Shown here: piece after piece, positions 24,281 through 34,100 of the stretch
Layout of the letters: the number at the start of each line of letters is the position of its first letter
Position numbering within the stretch: position 1 is the first letter of the stretch
Assembly (NCBI RefSeq): GCF_016735685.1
Contig: NZ_JAERRA010000002.1
Coordinates: 620,001-684,000, forward strand
DNA from: Piscinibacter lacus
GTDB taxonomy: Bacteria > Pseudomonadota > Gammaproteobacteria > Burkholderiales > Burkholderiaceae_C
DNA: 64,000 nt
Direction of reading: 5' to 3'
Notes under the pieces: model-generated
The model's input: only the letters and a program-made list of their open reading frames with translations
The model's database searches: none
What the model was told of the DNA's origin: nothing
Position numbers and translations under genes: made by a program

Positions 24281-26209
24281 ATGAGTTTCGACGGCGCCAC
24301 GGCCCCCCCGATCCCGGTCGACCCCTGCTGGCCGGCCGGGGTCGAAGAGGGCCTTGCGGCGCTGCCCCCCGAGCGGGCCGCCGTGCTGCGGCGACGCCTG
24401 CAGGCCCATCTGCCCCGGCTGCAGGACCGGCTGCAACGCCTCTACGGCCGGCAGCCCGGCTTCGAGGCCTTCCTTGACCGCGTGCTGCGCCAGACCCTGG
24501 CCTGCGCGGCCGATCGCGAGGACGCGCTCTGGCAGCTCGACCTGGCGCGCGAGCAGCGCCCCGACTGGCTGCATGCCGGCCTGCTCGGCTACTGCAGCTA
24601 TGTCGACAAGTTCGCCGGCACGCTGGCCGGCGTCGCGCAGCGCGTGCCCTATCTGCAAGAGCTGGGCATCCGCTACCTGCACCTGCTGCCCTTCCTCAAG
24701 GCCGGCACGCCGCCCAATGACGGCGGCTTCGCCGTGGCGAGCTTCGACACCGTCGAGCCCGCGCTCGGCACGATGGCCGACCTGCGGGCGCTGTGCCGCA
24801 CCCTGCGCGGCGCGGGCATCAGCCTGTGCAGCGACTTCGTGCTCAACCACGTCTCGCGCGAACATCCCTGGGCCCAGGCCGCCCTGGCCGGCGACCCGGC
24901 CTACCTCGACTACTTCCACTGGCGCCCCAGCGCCGAGGCCGTGGCCGCGCAGGAGCGCCACCTCGGCCAGGTCTTCCCCGGCACCGCGCCCGGCAACTTC
25001 ACTTGGGTGGAGGCGCGCCAGGCCTGGGTCTGGACGACCTTCTATCCCTACCAGTGGGACCTGAACTACGCGAACCCGGCGGTCTTCGCCGACATCGCAG
25101 AGGCCCTGCTCAAGCTGGCCAACCAGGGCGTCGAAGCCTTCCGGCTCGACTCCACCGGCTACCTCTGGAAGCGCGAGGGCAGCAACTGCCTGAACCAGCC
25201 CGAGATCCACCTCATCCTGCAAGCCCTGCGCGCGCTGTGCGAGCTGGCCGCGCCCGGCGTGGTGCTCAAGGCCGAGGCCATCATGCCGACCGGCGAGCTG
25301 CCGCCCTACTTCGGCCTGGGCCCGCAGCCCGGGCCGGAATGCCAGCTTGCCTACCACGCCAGCCTGATGGCCGCGTCCTGGCTGGCCCTGGCCGAGGGCG
25401 ATGCCGGCGCGGTGCGCGAGGTGCTGCGCCACACGCCCGACCTGCCCGAAGGCTGCCTGTGGCTCAGCTATGTGCGCTGCCATGACGACATCGGCTGGAA
25501 TGTGCTGCGACCCGAGCTGAGCGCGCTCGGCAGCGAGCCGGTCGCGCGCCTGGCACGCGCCTCGCGCCACTACGCCGGCCGCGGGACCGACCCGCGACCG
25601 CGCGGCCGCGCCTTCCAGGCCGCCGACGAACACGCCGTGCACGGCACCAACGGGATGACCCTGGCCCTGGCCGGCCTGCCGCAAGACGGCAGCGACCCGG
25701 GCCCCGCCCTGGCCCGCATGGCGCTGCTGCATGCCCTGAGCTTCTTCGTCGGCGGCCTGCCGCTGATCTACATGGGCGAGGAACTGGGCCAGGACAATGT
25801 CGGCGAGGCCGAGCTGCTCGCCCGCCAGGGCCCCGACGGCCGCGAGCTGCACCGCCCGGCCTTCGATGAAGCCGCCGCCGCGCAGCGCCACGACCCCGAC
25901 CACCTGGCCGGCCGCTGCTTCGCCATGCTCCGCCGCTTGCAGCGCGAGCGGCTGGCGATGCTGCCGCAGGGCAGCCCGGTGCGGCTGCGCCTGCTGCCCA
26001 GCGAGGCGCCCGGCCTGCTGGCCCTGGAGCGCGACGGCGTGATCGGCCTCTTCAACTTCGGCGCCACCGCCTGCGCGGCCGACCTGCGCACGCTGGCGGC
26101 CGGACCGCTGCACACCCCGGGCGCCGATGGGCGCATGCTCGCGGTCGACACGCGGCAGCCGCTGACGCTGCCGGGCCATGCGGCCCTGTGGCTGCAGCCC
26201 GCGGCCTGA
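24281..26209 (+). CDS. GH13 amylosucrase / sucrose hydrolase (SuxB-like)
   Basis: A 642-residue alpha-amylase-superfamily enzyme of the amylosucrase type, cytosolic (no signal peptide). It splits sucrose, releasing fructose and transferring glucose to an alpha-1,4-glucan or to water. The catalytic triad is visible: nucleophile D290 in FRLDSTGYLWK, acid/base E332 in LKAEAIM, and the stabiliser in VRCHDDIGW (400s). SDFVLNH (184-190) is the first conserved GH13 region, and the long N-terminal helical domain is present. Length fits amylosucrases (about 640). ATG 24281 has a GAAGAGA site upstream. Whether it polymerises or only hydrolyses cannot be told. Confidence 0.9.
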   Translation: MSFDGATAPPIPVDPCWPAGVEEGLAALPPERAAVLRRRLQAHLPRLQDRLQRLYGRQPGFEAFLDRVLRQTLACAADREDALWQLDLAREQRPDWLHAGLLGYCSYVDKFAGTLAGVAQRVPYLQELGIRYLHLLPFLKAGTPPNDGGFAVASFDTVEPALGTMADLRALCRTLRGAGISLCSDFVLNHVSREHPWAQAALAGDPAYLDYFHWRPSAEAVAAQERHLGQVFPGTAPGNFTWVEARQAWVWTTFYPYQWDLNYANPAVFADIAEALLKLANQGVEAFRLDSTGYLWKREGSNCLNQPEIHLILQALRALCELAAPGVVLKAEAIMPTGELPPYFGLGPQPGPECQLAYHASLMAASWLALAEGDAGAVREVLRHTPDLPEGCLWLSYVRCHDDIGWNVLRPELSALGSEPVARLARASRHYAGRGTDPRPRGRAFQAADEHAVHGTNGMTLALAGLPQDGSDPGPALARMALLHALSFFVGGLPLIYMGEELGQDNVGEAELLARQGPDGRELHRPAFDEAAAAQRHDPDHLAGRCFAMLRRLQRERLAMLPQGSPVRLRLLPSEAPGLLALERDGVIGLFNFGATACAADLRTLAAGPLHTPGADGRMLAVDTRQPLTLPGHAALWLQPAA

Positions 26210-26244
26210 GCCCCACCCTTCACCGCGCACGCAGGACCCTGTCC

Positions 26245-27573
26245 ATGACCCGCCGGAAACCGCTGCTCAACCTGTGGCAGCTGCTCAGCATGAACTTCGG
26301 ATTCTTCGGAATCCAGTACAGCTTCGGGCTGCAGCAAGCCAATATGAGCCCGATCTACCAGTTCCTCGGCGCCGAGGAGGCCAAGCTGCCGCTGCTGTGG
26401 CTGGCCGGGCCGGTCACCGGCCTGCTGGTGCAGCCCATCGTCGGCGCGATGAGCGACCGCACCGACAGCCGCTGGGGCCGGCGCACGCCCTACTTCCTGA
26501 TCGGCGCCCTGGTGTGCAGCCTGGGCCTGCTGGTCATGCCCTTCAGCCCGACGCTGTGGTTCGCGGCCGGCCTGCTGTGGATCCTGGATGCGGCCAACAA
26601 CGTGACGATGGAGCCCTACCGCGCCTACGTCAGCGACCGGCTGGAACGCGCGCAGCAGCCCTCGGGCTTCCTGATCCAGAGCGCCTTCACCGGCCTGGCC
26701 CAGACCCTCGCCTACCTCACCCCCAGCCTGCTCGTCTGGTGGGGCCTGGACCGCGATGCGACGCTGGACAGCGGCATTCCGCATGCCACGGTGACGGCCT
26801 TCATGATCGGTTCCTTCGTGTCCATCGCCAGCGTGCTGTGGTCGGTGCGCAGCACGCCCGAGCTGCCGATGAGCGAAGCGGAACGCGCCGCGCTGCGCGC
26901 GCTGCCGCGCGGGCTCAAGGCCACCTTCGGCGAGATCTTCGCGGCGGTGCGCGAGATGCCGCAGGCCATGCGCCGCCTGTGGTGGATGAAGTTCTTCCAG
27001 TGGTACGGCATGCTTTGCTACTGGATCTACATCGTGCCCTCGCTGGCCCTGTCGATGTTCGGCAGCAGCGAAGCCGGCAGCAGCGGCTTCCGCGAAGCCG
27101 GCCTGCTCAACGGCCAGATCGGCGGCTTCTACAACTTCGTCGCCTTTCTCGCGGCCTTCGCGCTCATCCCCTTCAGCCGCCGCCACGGCCCGGCGCGCGT
27201 GCATGCCGTCTGCCTGGTGCTGGCCGGCCTGGGCATGCTGGCCCTGCCCGGCATCCAGAGCAAGGCCCTGCTCTTCCTGCCGATGGTCGGCATCGGCCTG
27301 GCCTGGGCGAGCATCATGGGCAATCCCTACATCATGCTGGCCGACAGCATCCCCAAGGAGCGCATCGGCGTCTACATGGGCCTGTTCAACACCTTCATCG
27401 TGCTGCCGATGATCGTGCAGGTGCTGACGCTGCCGCTTTACTACGAGAGCCTGCTCGACAGCGACCCGCGCCAGGTGATCCGGCTGGCCGGCGTGCTGCT
27501 GATCCTTGCGGCCGGCTGCGCGCTGCGCCTGCATGCCCCCCGTTCCCAGGAAAGCCGCCATGCATCCGTCTGA
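26245..27573 (+). CDS. MFS sugar transporter, probable sucrose permease (SuxC-like)
   Basis: A 442-residue inner-membrane carrier with about twelve helices of the glycoside-pentoside-hexuronide/sucrose type. The loop motif [17 protein letters not shown] after helix 2 is the diagnostic MFS signature of this group, and [23 protein letters not shown] is the typical first helix of bacterial and plant-like sucrose carriers. It would bring periplasmic sucrose, delivered by the receptor, into the cytosol by proton symport. ATG at 26245 lies 35 bp after the amylosucrase stop. Its 3' end overlaps zwf by 14 bp. Confidence 0.88.
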   Translation: MTRRKPLLNLWQLLSMNFGFFGIQYSFGLQQANMSPIYQFLGAEEAKLPLLWLAGPVTGLLVQPIVGAMSDRTDSRWGRRTPYFLIGALVCSLGLLVMPFSPTLWFAAGLLWILDAANNVTMEPYRAYVSDRLERAQQPSGFLIQSAFTGLAQTLAYLTPSLLVWWGLDRDATLDSGIPHATVTAFMIGSFVSIASVLWSVRSTPELPMSEAERAALRALPRGLKATFGEIFAAVREMPQAMRRLWWMKFFQWYGMLCYWIYIVPSLALSMFGSSEAGSSGFREAGLLNGQIGGFYNFVAFLAAFALIPFSRRHGPARVHAVCLVLAGLGMLALPGIQSKALLFLPMVGIGLAWASIMGNPYIMLADSIPKERIGVYMGLFNTFIVLPMIVQVLTLPLYYESLLDSDPRQVIRLAGVLLILAAGCALRLHAPRSQESRHASV

Positions 27574-29080
27574 GGCCCCCGCCGCATCGCCCTCGGCCGC
27601 GCTGGCGGCCGCCATCGCCGGCCCCGAGCCCGGACCGGGCACGCTCGACATCGTCATCTTCGGCGGCAGCGGCGACCTGGCCTTCCGCAAGCTGCTGCCC
27701 GCGCTCTACATGGCCTTCCTGCATGAGCGGCTGGAGCCCGGCACGCGCATCCTCGGCCTGGGCCGCCAGGGCTGGAGCCGGGCCGACTACCTGGCCTTCA
27801 TCGACAGCCATTCGCCGGCCTTCATCGCGCCGGGCGCCTTCAGCGCACCGGTCTGGCAGCGCTTCCTCGGCATCCTCGACTACCGCTGCGTGGACGCGAC
27901 CCAGGCGGCGGACTACGCCGTGCTGCGCGAGCCCGCCGACCGCGTGCCGCAGCGGGTGTTCTACCTGGCCACCGCGCCCAGCCTGTTTTCGCAAATCGGC
28001 GCCCACCTGGATGCCGCCGGCCTGATCGACGCGCGCTCGCGCGTCGTGCTGGAAAAGCCGCTGGGCACCGACCTGGCCTCGGCCCGCGCGATCAATGCCG
28101 ACATCGGCCGGCACTTCCGCGAGGAACAGGTCTACCGGATCGACCATTACCTGGGCAAGGAGACGGTGCAGAACCTGATGGTGCTGCGCTTCGGCAATGC
28201 CATCTTCGAGCCGCTCTGGCGCGCGCCCTACATCCGCAGCGTGCAGATCACGGTGGCCGAATCGGTCGGCGTCGGCAGCCGGGCCGGCTTCTACGACGGC
28301 GCCGGCGCCCTGCGCGACATGGTGCAGAACCACCTGCTGCAACTGCTGTGCATCGTGGCGATGGAGCCGCCGATCTCGCTGAACCCCGACGATGTGCGCG
28401 ACGAGAAGCTGCGCGTGCTGCGCTCGCTGCGCCGCATGGAGCTGGCCGATGTGCGGCGCGACACCGTGCGCGGCCAGTACACCGCCAGCCTGGGCGAAGG
28501 CCCCTCGATGCGCGGCTACCGCGAGGAGGAGAACGTGCCGCCGGACAGCCGCACCGAGACCTTCGTCGCGCTCAAGGCCCACATCAACAATGCGCGCTGG
28601 GCGCATGTGCCCTTCTTCCTGCGCACCGGCAAGCGCATGCAGACGCGGCGCTCCGAGATCATCGTGGACTTCACGGGCCAGCCCTTCTCGATCTTCCCCA
28701 ACCAGTCCGGCGGGCGGCCCAACCGGCTGATCATCAGCCTGCAGCCGGAGGAATCGATCCAGCTGGAGATGATGGTCAAGGAGCCCGGCTCGGGCATGGT
28801 GCCGCGGCCGGTGAAGCTGGAGCTGGACTTGCAGTCCGCCTCCGACAAGCGCCGCGCCGAGGCCTACGAACGCCTGCTGATGGACGTGATCAAGGGCCGC
28901 CTGACCCACTTCATGCGCCGCGACGAGCTGGAGGCGGCCTGGACCTGGGTCGAGCCCATCCTCGACGGATGGAAGCTGCTCGGCGAACGGCCGCGCGACT
29001 ACCGCGCCGGCACCTGGGGCCCGGCCGCCAGCTCGGCGCTCATGGCGCGCGAGGACCTGGCCTGGTTCGAGGAATCCTGA
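27560..29080 (+). CDS. zwf: Glucose-6-phosphate 1-dehydrogenase
   Basis: Oxidises glucose-6-phosphate to 6-phosphogluconolactone, making NADPH or NADH; entry step of the Entner-Doudoroff route. The 506-residue product has the nucleotide-binding FGGSGDLAFRKLLPALY near residue 35 and the catalytic RIDHYLGKETVQN. ATG 27560 has CAGGAAAG upstream and overlaps the transporter gene by 14 bp. Followed 2 bp later by pgl. No gnd gene is in the window, consistent with routing to Edd/Eda. Confidence 0.97.
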   Translation: MHPSEAPAASPSAALAAAIAGPEPGPGTLDIVIFGGSGDLAFRKLLPALYMAFLHERLEPGTRILGLGRQGWSRADYLAFIDSHSPAFIAPGAFSAPVWQRFLGILDYRCVDATQAADYAVLREPADRVPQRVFYLATAPSLFSQIGAHLDAAGLIDARSRVVLEKPLGTDLASARAINADIGRHFREEQVYRIDHYLGKETVQNLMVLRFGNAIFEPLWRAPYIRSVQITVAESVGVGSRAGFYDGAGALRDMVQNHLLQLLCIVAMEPPISLNPDDVRDEKLRVLRSLRRMELADVRRDTVRGQYTASLGEGPSMRGYREEENVPPDSRTETFVALKAHINNARWAHVPFFLRTGKRMQTRRSEIIVDFTGQPFSIFPNQSGGRPNRLIISLQPEESIQLEMMVKEPGSGMVPRPVKLELDLQSASDKRRAEAYERLLMDVIKGRLTHFMRRDELEAAWTWVEPILDGWKLLGERPRDYRAGTWGPAASSALMAREDLAWFEES

Positions 29081-29082
29081 GC

Positions 29083-29853
29083 ATGGACGCCGCCATGCTG
29101 GCTCAGCTCGCGCCCGCCCTGCAGGCGCGCTGGCCGCATCTGCGGCTGCGGCAGCCGCCGGGCGAGGAGGCGCTGAAGGACCTCGTCGAGACCGTGGCCG
29201 ACACGCTGCGCGCGGCCGTGACCGAAGGCGGCGCAGCCACGCTCGCGGTCTCGGGCGGGCGCTCGCCGGTCGCGCTGTTCGAGGCCCTGCGCACCCAGGC
29301 CCTGCCCTGGGCGCAGATCACCGTGACCCTGGTCGACGAGCGCTGGGTGGCCGACGGCCACCCCGACCGCAACGACCGCCTGGTGCGCGCGCACCTGCTG
29401 CAAGGCCCGGCCGCCGCCGCGCGTTTCGTGCCCCTGATCGCCCCCGGCCCGCTGCCGCCGCTGGCCGATGCCGCCGCGGCAGCCGATGCGCGCATCGCTG
29501 CGCTGCCGCCCGCCGACCTGGTGCTGCTGGGCATGGGCGCGGATGCGCACACCGCCTCGCTCTTCCCCGGCTCGCCCGACCTGGCCGCCGGCCTGGACCC
29601 GCAGCAGCCGGCCCGGGTGCTGGCCATGCGCCTGCCCGATCCGCCGCCGCAGCCCGCCCATCCGCGCCTGAGCTGGACCCTGGCGCATCTGCTGCGCGCC
29701 CGCGCCCTGTTGCTGCCGCTGCAGGGCGCCGACAAGCTCGCCACCCTGGCCCGCGTGGTGGCCGATCCGGCGCGGCCCGCATCGCCGGCCTGGCCCATCG
29801 CCCACCTCTTGCAGCAGACGGCCGTGCCGCTCACGCTGTGGCTGCCCCACTGA
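29083..29853 (+). CDS. pgl: 6-phosphogluconolactonase
   Basis: Hydrolyses 6-phosphogluconolactone to 6-phosphogluconate. The 256-residue protein is of the DevB/NagB-like type: [23 protein letters not shown], and [20 protein letters not shown] at 29083 follows the zwf stop by 2 bp, the usual zwf-pgl order. Confidence 0.95.
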   Translation: MDAAMLAQLAPALQARWPHLRLRQPPGEEALKDLVETVADTLRAAVTEGGAATLAVSGGRSPVALFEALRTQALPWAQITVTLVDERWVADGHPDRNDRLVRAHLLQGPAAAARFVPLIAPGPLPPLADAAAAADARIAALPPADLVLLGMGADAHTASLFPGSPDLAAGLDPQQPARVLAMRLPDPPPQPAHPRLSWTLAHLLRARALLLPLQGADKLATLARVVADPARPASPAWPIAHLLQQTAVPLTLWLPH

Positions 29854-29869
29854 CTTCCGGAGGCTCCGC

Positions 29870-31723
29870 ATGAGCACCCCCGCCCCCGCGCTCCGTCCCG
29901 CCCTGCACCCGACGCTGGCGGCCGTGACCGCGCGCATCGAGGCCCGCAGCGCCACCAGCCGCGCGGCCTACCTGGCGATGATCGACAGCGCGCGCCGCCC
30001 CGGCGCCCAGCGCGCCGGCCTGGGCTGCGCGAATGCCGCCCATGCCTGGGCCGCGATGCCGCAGGACGACAAGCTGCGCCTGAATGCCGAGCGTGTGCCC
30101 AACCTCGGCATCGTCAGCGCCTACAACGACATGCTCTCGGCCCACCAGCCCTACGAGCGCTACCCCGAGCGCCTGCGCGCCGCCGCCCGCGCAGCCGGCG
30201 CGACCGCCCAGGTGGCCGGCGGCGTGCCGGCCATGTGCGACGGCATCACCCAGGGCGAGGACGGCATGGAGCTGTCGCTGTTCTCGCGCGATGTGATCGC
30301 GCTGGCCACCGCGGTCGCGCTCTCGCACCAGGTCTTCGATGCGGCGCTGTGCCTGGGCGTCTGCGACAAGATCGTGCCCGGCCTCTTCATCGGCGCCTTG
30401 CAGTTCGGCGAGCTGCCGACGGTCTTCGTGCCCGCCGGGCCGATGACCAGCGGCCTGTCGAACGAGGCCAAGGCCAAGGTGCGCCAGGAGTATGCGCAGG
30501 GCAAGGTCGGCCGCGAGGCCCTGCTGGCCTCCGAGCAGGCGGCCTACCACGGGCCCGGCACCTGCACCTTCTACGGCACGGCCAACTCCAACCAGATGCT
30601 GATGGAGATCATGGGCCTGCACCTGCCGGGCGCCTCCTTCGTCAACCCGGGCACGCCGCTGCGCGAGGCCCTGACCGAGGCCGCCGTGCAGCACGCCGTC
30701 GCCCTGGCCCAGCCCGGCCCGGCGCGGCGCGGCCTGGGCCATCAGATCGATGCGCGGGTGCTGGTCAACGGCCTGGTCGGCCTGCTGGCGACCGGCGGAT
30801 CGACCAACCACACCCTGCACCTGGTCGCCATGGCCCGGGCCGCCGGCCTGGTGCTGGACTGGGACGACTTCGCCGCCCTGTCGGCCGCCGTGCCGCTGCT
30901 GGCCCGCGTCTACCCCAACGGCCAGGCCGATGTGAACCACTTCCATGCCGCCGGCGGCATGGGCTTCCTGATCCGCGAGCTGCTCGACGCCGGCCTGCTG
31001 CACGAGGACGTCGACACCATCCTCGGCCGCGGCCTGCGCGCCTACACCCGCGAGCCCTGGCTCGATGGCGGCCAACTGGCCTGGCGCGATGCGCCGGCCG
31101 CCAGCGGCGACCTGGACGTGCTGCGCCCTGCCACCCAGCCCTTCAGCCCCGACGGCGGCCTGCGCCTGCTGCAGGGCAACCTGGGCCGGGCGGTGGTCAA
31201 GGTCTCGGCGGTGCGGCCCGAGCACCGCGTGGTGCGCGCGCCGGCCCGCGTCTTCAGCGACCAGAAGCAGCTCGAACAGGCCTTCCGCGCGGGCGAGCTG
31301 ACGGGCGACCTGGTCGCCGTGGTGCGCGAGCAGGGCCCGCGCGCGAACGGCATGCCCGAGCTGCACAAGCTGACCCCCGTGCTCGGCCTGCTGCAAGACC
31401 GCGGCCAGCGCGTCGCGCTGGTGACCGACGGCCGCATGTCCGGCGCCTCGGGCAAGGTGCCGGCGGCCATCCACCTGAGCCCGGAGGCGCTCGACGGCGG
31501 GCCGATCGCGCGCATCGAGGACGGCGACTGGATCACGCTGGATTGCGAGCGCGGCCTGCTGCAACTGGAGGTCGAGCCGGCCCTGCTGGCCGCCCGCACA
31601 CCGGCGCCGCCCATGCCGCGCGAGGGCCTGCTCAACCACGGCCGGCAGATCTTCCAGCTCTTCCGCGACCACGCCAGCGCGGCCGAGGCCGGTGCTTCGC
31701 CCTTCGGCCTCGGCCAGCCCTGA
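29870..31723 (+). CDS. edd: Phosphogluconate dehydratase
   Basis: First Entner-Doudoroff-specific enzyme: dehydrates 6-phosphogluconate to KDPG. At 617 residues it has the IlvD/Edd layout with iron-sulfur-binding motifs ([35 protein letters not shown]) and the C-terminal [15 protein letters not shown]. Starts 16 bp after pgl with a GGAGGC site. Confidence 0.97.
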   Translation: MSTPAPALRPALHPTLAAVTARIEARSATSRAAYLAMIDSARRPGAQRAGLGCANAAHAWAAMPQDDKLRLNAERVPNLGIVSAYNDMLSAHQPYERYPERLRAAARAAGATAQVAGGVPAMCDGITQGEDGMELSLFSRDVIALATAVALSHQVFDAALCLGVCDKIVPGLFIGALQFGELPTVFVPAGPMTSGLSNEAKAKVRQEYAQGKVGREALLASEQAAYHGPGTCTFYGTANSNQMLMEIMGLHLPGASFVNPGTPLREALTEAAVQHAVALAQPGPARRGLGHQIDARVLVNGLVGLLATGGSTNHTLHLVAMARAAGLVLDWDDFAALSAAVPLLARVYPNGQADVNHFHAAGGMGFLIRELLDAGLLHEDVDTILGRGLRAYTREPWLDGGQLAWRDAPAASGDLDVLRPATQPFSPDGGLRLLQGNLGRAVVKVSAVRPEHRVVRAPARVFSDQKQLEQAFRAGELTGDLVAVVREQGPRANGMPELHKLTPVLGLLQDRGQRVALVTDGRMSGASGKVPAAIHLSPEALDGGPIARIEDGDWITLDCERGLLQLEVEPALLAARTPAPPMPREGLLNHGRQIFQLFRDHASAAEAGASPFGLGQP

Positions 31724-31752
31724 GCCCGGCCCCACCCCACCCGAGACCCGCC

Positions 31753-32409
31753 ATGTCCCCCAGCCCCCACCATCCCACGCTGAGCCTGCCCGCCTTCCGC
31801 TCGCGGGTCGTGCCGGTAATCGTGATCGAACAGATCGAGCAGGCCGTGCCGCTGGCCCAGGCCCTGCTGGACGGCGGCATCGACGTGATGGAAATCACCT
31901 TGCGCAGCGCGGCCGGCCTGGCCGCCATCGAGGCCGTGGCCCGCGCGGTGCCGGCCATGCAGGTCGGCGCCGGCACCGTCACCCGGCCCGCCGAGCTGAT
32001 GCAGGTGCGCGATGCCGGCGCGCGCTTCGCGCTCTCGCCCGGCCTGACCGAGCGCCTGGCCGATGCCGCCTTCGCCGCCGGCCTGCCCTTCATCCCCGGC
32101 GTGATGACGCCCGGCGAGGTGATGCGCGCCCGCGAGCTGGGCTTCCGCCTGCTCAAGCTCTTTCCGGCCGAACAGGCCGGCGGCCTGGCCATGCTCAAGG
32201 CCCTGGCCGGGCCACTGGGCGACATGCGCTTCTGCCCCACCGGCGGCGTCACGCCCGAAAGCCTGGCCGCCTACCTGAAGCTGCCGAACGTCGCCCTGGT
32301 CGGTGGCTCCTGGCTGACACCGCCGGCCCGCCTGGCCGCGGGCGACTGGGACGGCATCCGCCAACTGGCCCGCGCCGCGACCGCCGCCGCAGAGGCCGCC
32401 CGCGCCTGA
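31753..32409 (+). CDS. eda: KDPG aldolase (2-dehydro-3-deoxy-phosphogluconate aldolase)
   Basis: Cleaves KDPG to pyruvate and glyceraldehyde-3-phosphate. The 218-residue class I aldolase has the Schiff-base lysine K135 in LLKLFPAEQAGG and the general acid/base E47 in VMEITLRS, plus GAGTVTRPAEL. ATG at 31753, 29 bp after edd. With Edd it completes the pathway in this operon. Confidence 0.97.
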   Translation: MSPSPHHPTLSLPAFRSRVVPVIVIEQIEQAVPLAQALLDGGIDVMEITLRSAAGLAAIEAVARAVPAMQVGAGTVTRPAELMQVRDAGARFALSPGLTERLADAAFAAGLPFIPGVMTPGEVMRARELGFRLLKLFPAEQAGGLAMLKALAGPLGDMRFCPTGGVTPESLAAYLKLPNVALVGGSWLTPPARLAAGDWDGIRQLARAATAAAEAARA

Positions 32410-32501
32410 GCCGGCGCCGCCGGCCCGCCCGCTGCGCCCCAAGCCCCGCGCCGACGGCGGCCCTTCAAGCCGTCCCCACCCCTCGACCCGCTCCACACGC
32501 C

Positions 32502-34100
32502 ATGCCCCTCCCGCCCTTCGTGCCGGCGCCGCAGCGCCCGGCCTGGCAAGCCCTGGCCCGCCTGGCCGCCCAGCCCCAGCCGCATCTGCGCGAGCGCTTG
32601 CAACAGCCCGGCCGCGCCGCCGCCTTCCAGGCCGAGGCCGCCGGCCTGAAGCTGGACTACAGCCGCCAGGCCCTGGACCGGCCCGAACTCGACGCCCTGC
32701 TCGCCCTGGCCGAGGCCAGCGGCGTGCAGGCCCAGGCCCGCGCGATGGCGGCCGGCGAGCCCGTCAATGCCACCGAGGGCCGGGCGGTGCTGCACCTGGC
32801 CTTGCGGGGCGACCCGGACGAGGCCGACCCGCCCTGGGGCCGGGCCTGCGCCGAGGCGGTCGAAGCCGAGTTGCAGCGCATGTTGGCCGCGGCCGAGGCC
32901 CTGCGCCGCGGCGCCTGGCGGGGCCATGACGGCCAGCGCTTCACCGACGTGGTGAACCTGGGCATCGGCGGCTCGGACCTGGGCCCGCGCATGGTCTGCG
33001 AGGCCCTGCTGCCCATGCTGCCGGCCGAGGCCCGGCCGCTGCGCCTGCACTTCGTCTCCAACCCCGACGCCTGGGCGCTGCAGGGCGCGCTGGAGGGCCT
33101 GGACCCGGCCCGCACCGCCTTCATCATCCAGAGCAAGACCTTCACCACGCAGGAGACGCTGACCCTCGCCGCCTCGGCCCGGCGCTGGCTGCGCGACGGC
33201 GGCTGCCCGGCGGAGCGGCTCGATGCGCATCTGCTGGCCGTCACCGCCTACCCGGAGCGCGCACAGGCGCAGGGCCATGCGCCGGCGCGCACCCTGCGCA
33301 TCTGGGACTGGGTGGGCGGCCGCTACTCGGTCTGGTCGGCCATCGGCCTGCCGGTGGCGCTGGCCCTGGGCGCCGAGGCCTTCCGCGCACTGCTGGCCGG
33401 CGGGCGGGCGATGGATGCGCACTTCCTCGACGCGCCGCCGGCCCGCAACCTGCCGCTGCTGATGGCGCTGTTCGGCGTGTGGAACCGCAACTTCCTGCAC
33501 TGCCCGACCCAGCTCATCGTGCCCTATGCCAGCCTGCTCGGGCGCTTCGTGCCCTTCGTGCAGCAGATGGACATGGAGTCCAACGGCAAGTCGGTGCAGG
33601 TCGATGGCGCGCCGGCCGCGGTCGACACCGGCCCCATCGTCTGGGGCGGCCTGGGCATCGACGGCCAGCATGCCTACTTCCAGCTCGTGCACCAGGGCCG
33701 CCACCGCATCCCGGTGGACTTCATTGGCACGCGCGCCAGCGGCGCCGCCCTGCCGCTGGCGGCCGAGCACGACCGGGTTGTGCGCCTGAACCTGCAAGCC
33801 CAGGCCGAGGCCCTGGCCTACGGCCGCGATGCCACCGACACCGCCGCCAGCCTGCGCGCCGCCGGCCTGGACGAAGCCACGGTGCAGCGCCTGCTGCCGC
33901 ACCGCAGCTTCCCGGGCGACCGGCCGAGCAGCATCGTCTGGATGGACCGCCTCAACCCCTGGACCCTGGGCGCGCTGATCGCCCTGTACGAGCACAAGGT
34001 CTTCTGCCAGGCGGCGATCTGGGGCATCCATGCCTACGACCAGTGGGGCGTGGAGCTGGGCAAGACCATGGTGCAGGCGCTGGAGCAAGCCGATGCATGA
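32502..34100 (+). CDS. pgi: Glucose-6-phosphate isomerase
   Basis: Interconverts fructose-6-phosphate and glucose-6-phosphate; here it lets the fructose half of sucrose enter the Zwf/Edd route. The 532-residue protein has the SIS-fold motifs NLGIGGSDLGPRMV, SKTFTTQETL, GGRYSVWSAIG, and QMDMESNGKSV. ATG 32502; its 3' end overlaps glk by 8 bp. The 92-bp gap after eda is the largest inside the rightward block and could hold an internal promoter, but none is evident. Confidence 0.97.
   Translation: MPLPPFVPAPQRPAWQALARLAAQPQPHLRERLQQPGRAAAFQAEAAGLKLDYSRQALDRPELDALLALAEASGVQAQARAMAAGEPVNATEGRAVLHLALRGDPDEADPPWGRACAEAVEAELQRMLAAAEALRRGAWRGHDGQRFTDVVNLGIGGSDLGPRMVCEALLPMLPAEARPLRLHFVSNPDAWALQGALEGLDPARTAFIIQSKTFTTQETLTLAASARRWLRDGGCPAERLDAHLLAVTAYPERAQAQGHAPARTLRIWDWVGGRYSVWSAIGLPVALALGAEAFRALLAGGRAMDAHFLDAPPARNLPLLMALFGVWNRNFLHCPTQLIVPYASLLGRFVPFVQQMDMESNGKSVQVDGAPAAVDTGPIVWGGLGIDGQHAYFQLVHQGRHRIPVDFIGTRASGAALPLAAEHDRVVRLNLQAQAEALAYGRDATDTAASLRAAGLDEATVQRLLPHRSFPGDRPSSIVWMDRLNPWTLGALIALYEHKVFCQAAIWGIHAYDQWGVELGKTMVQALEQADA

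Noticed and set aside
29831..31735. 634-codon minus-strand frame opposite edd
   Set aside because: Shadow of edd; composition is typical of antisense frames in GC-rich DNA.
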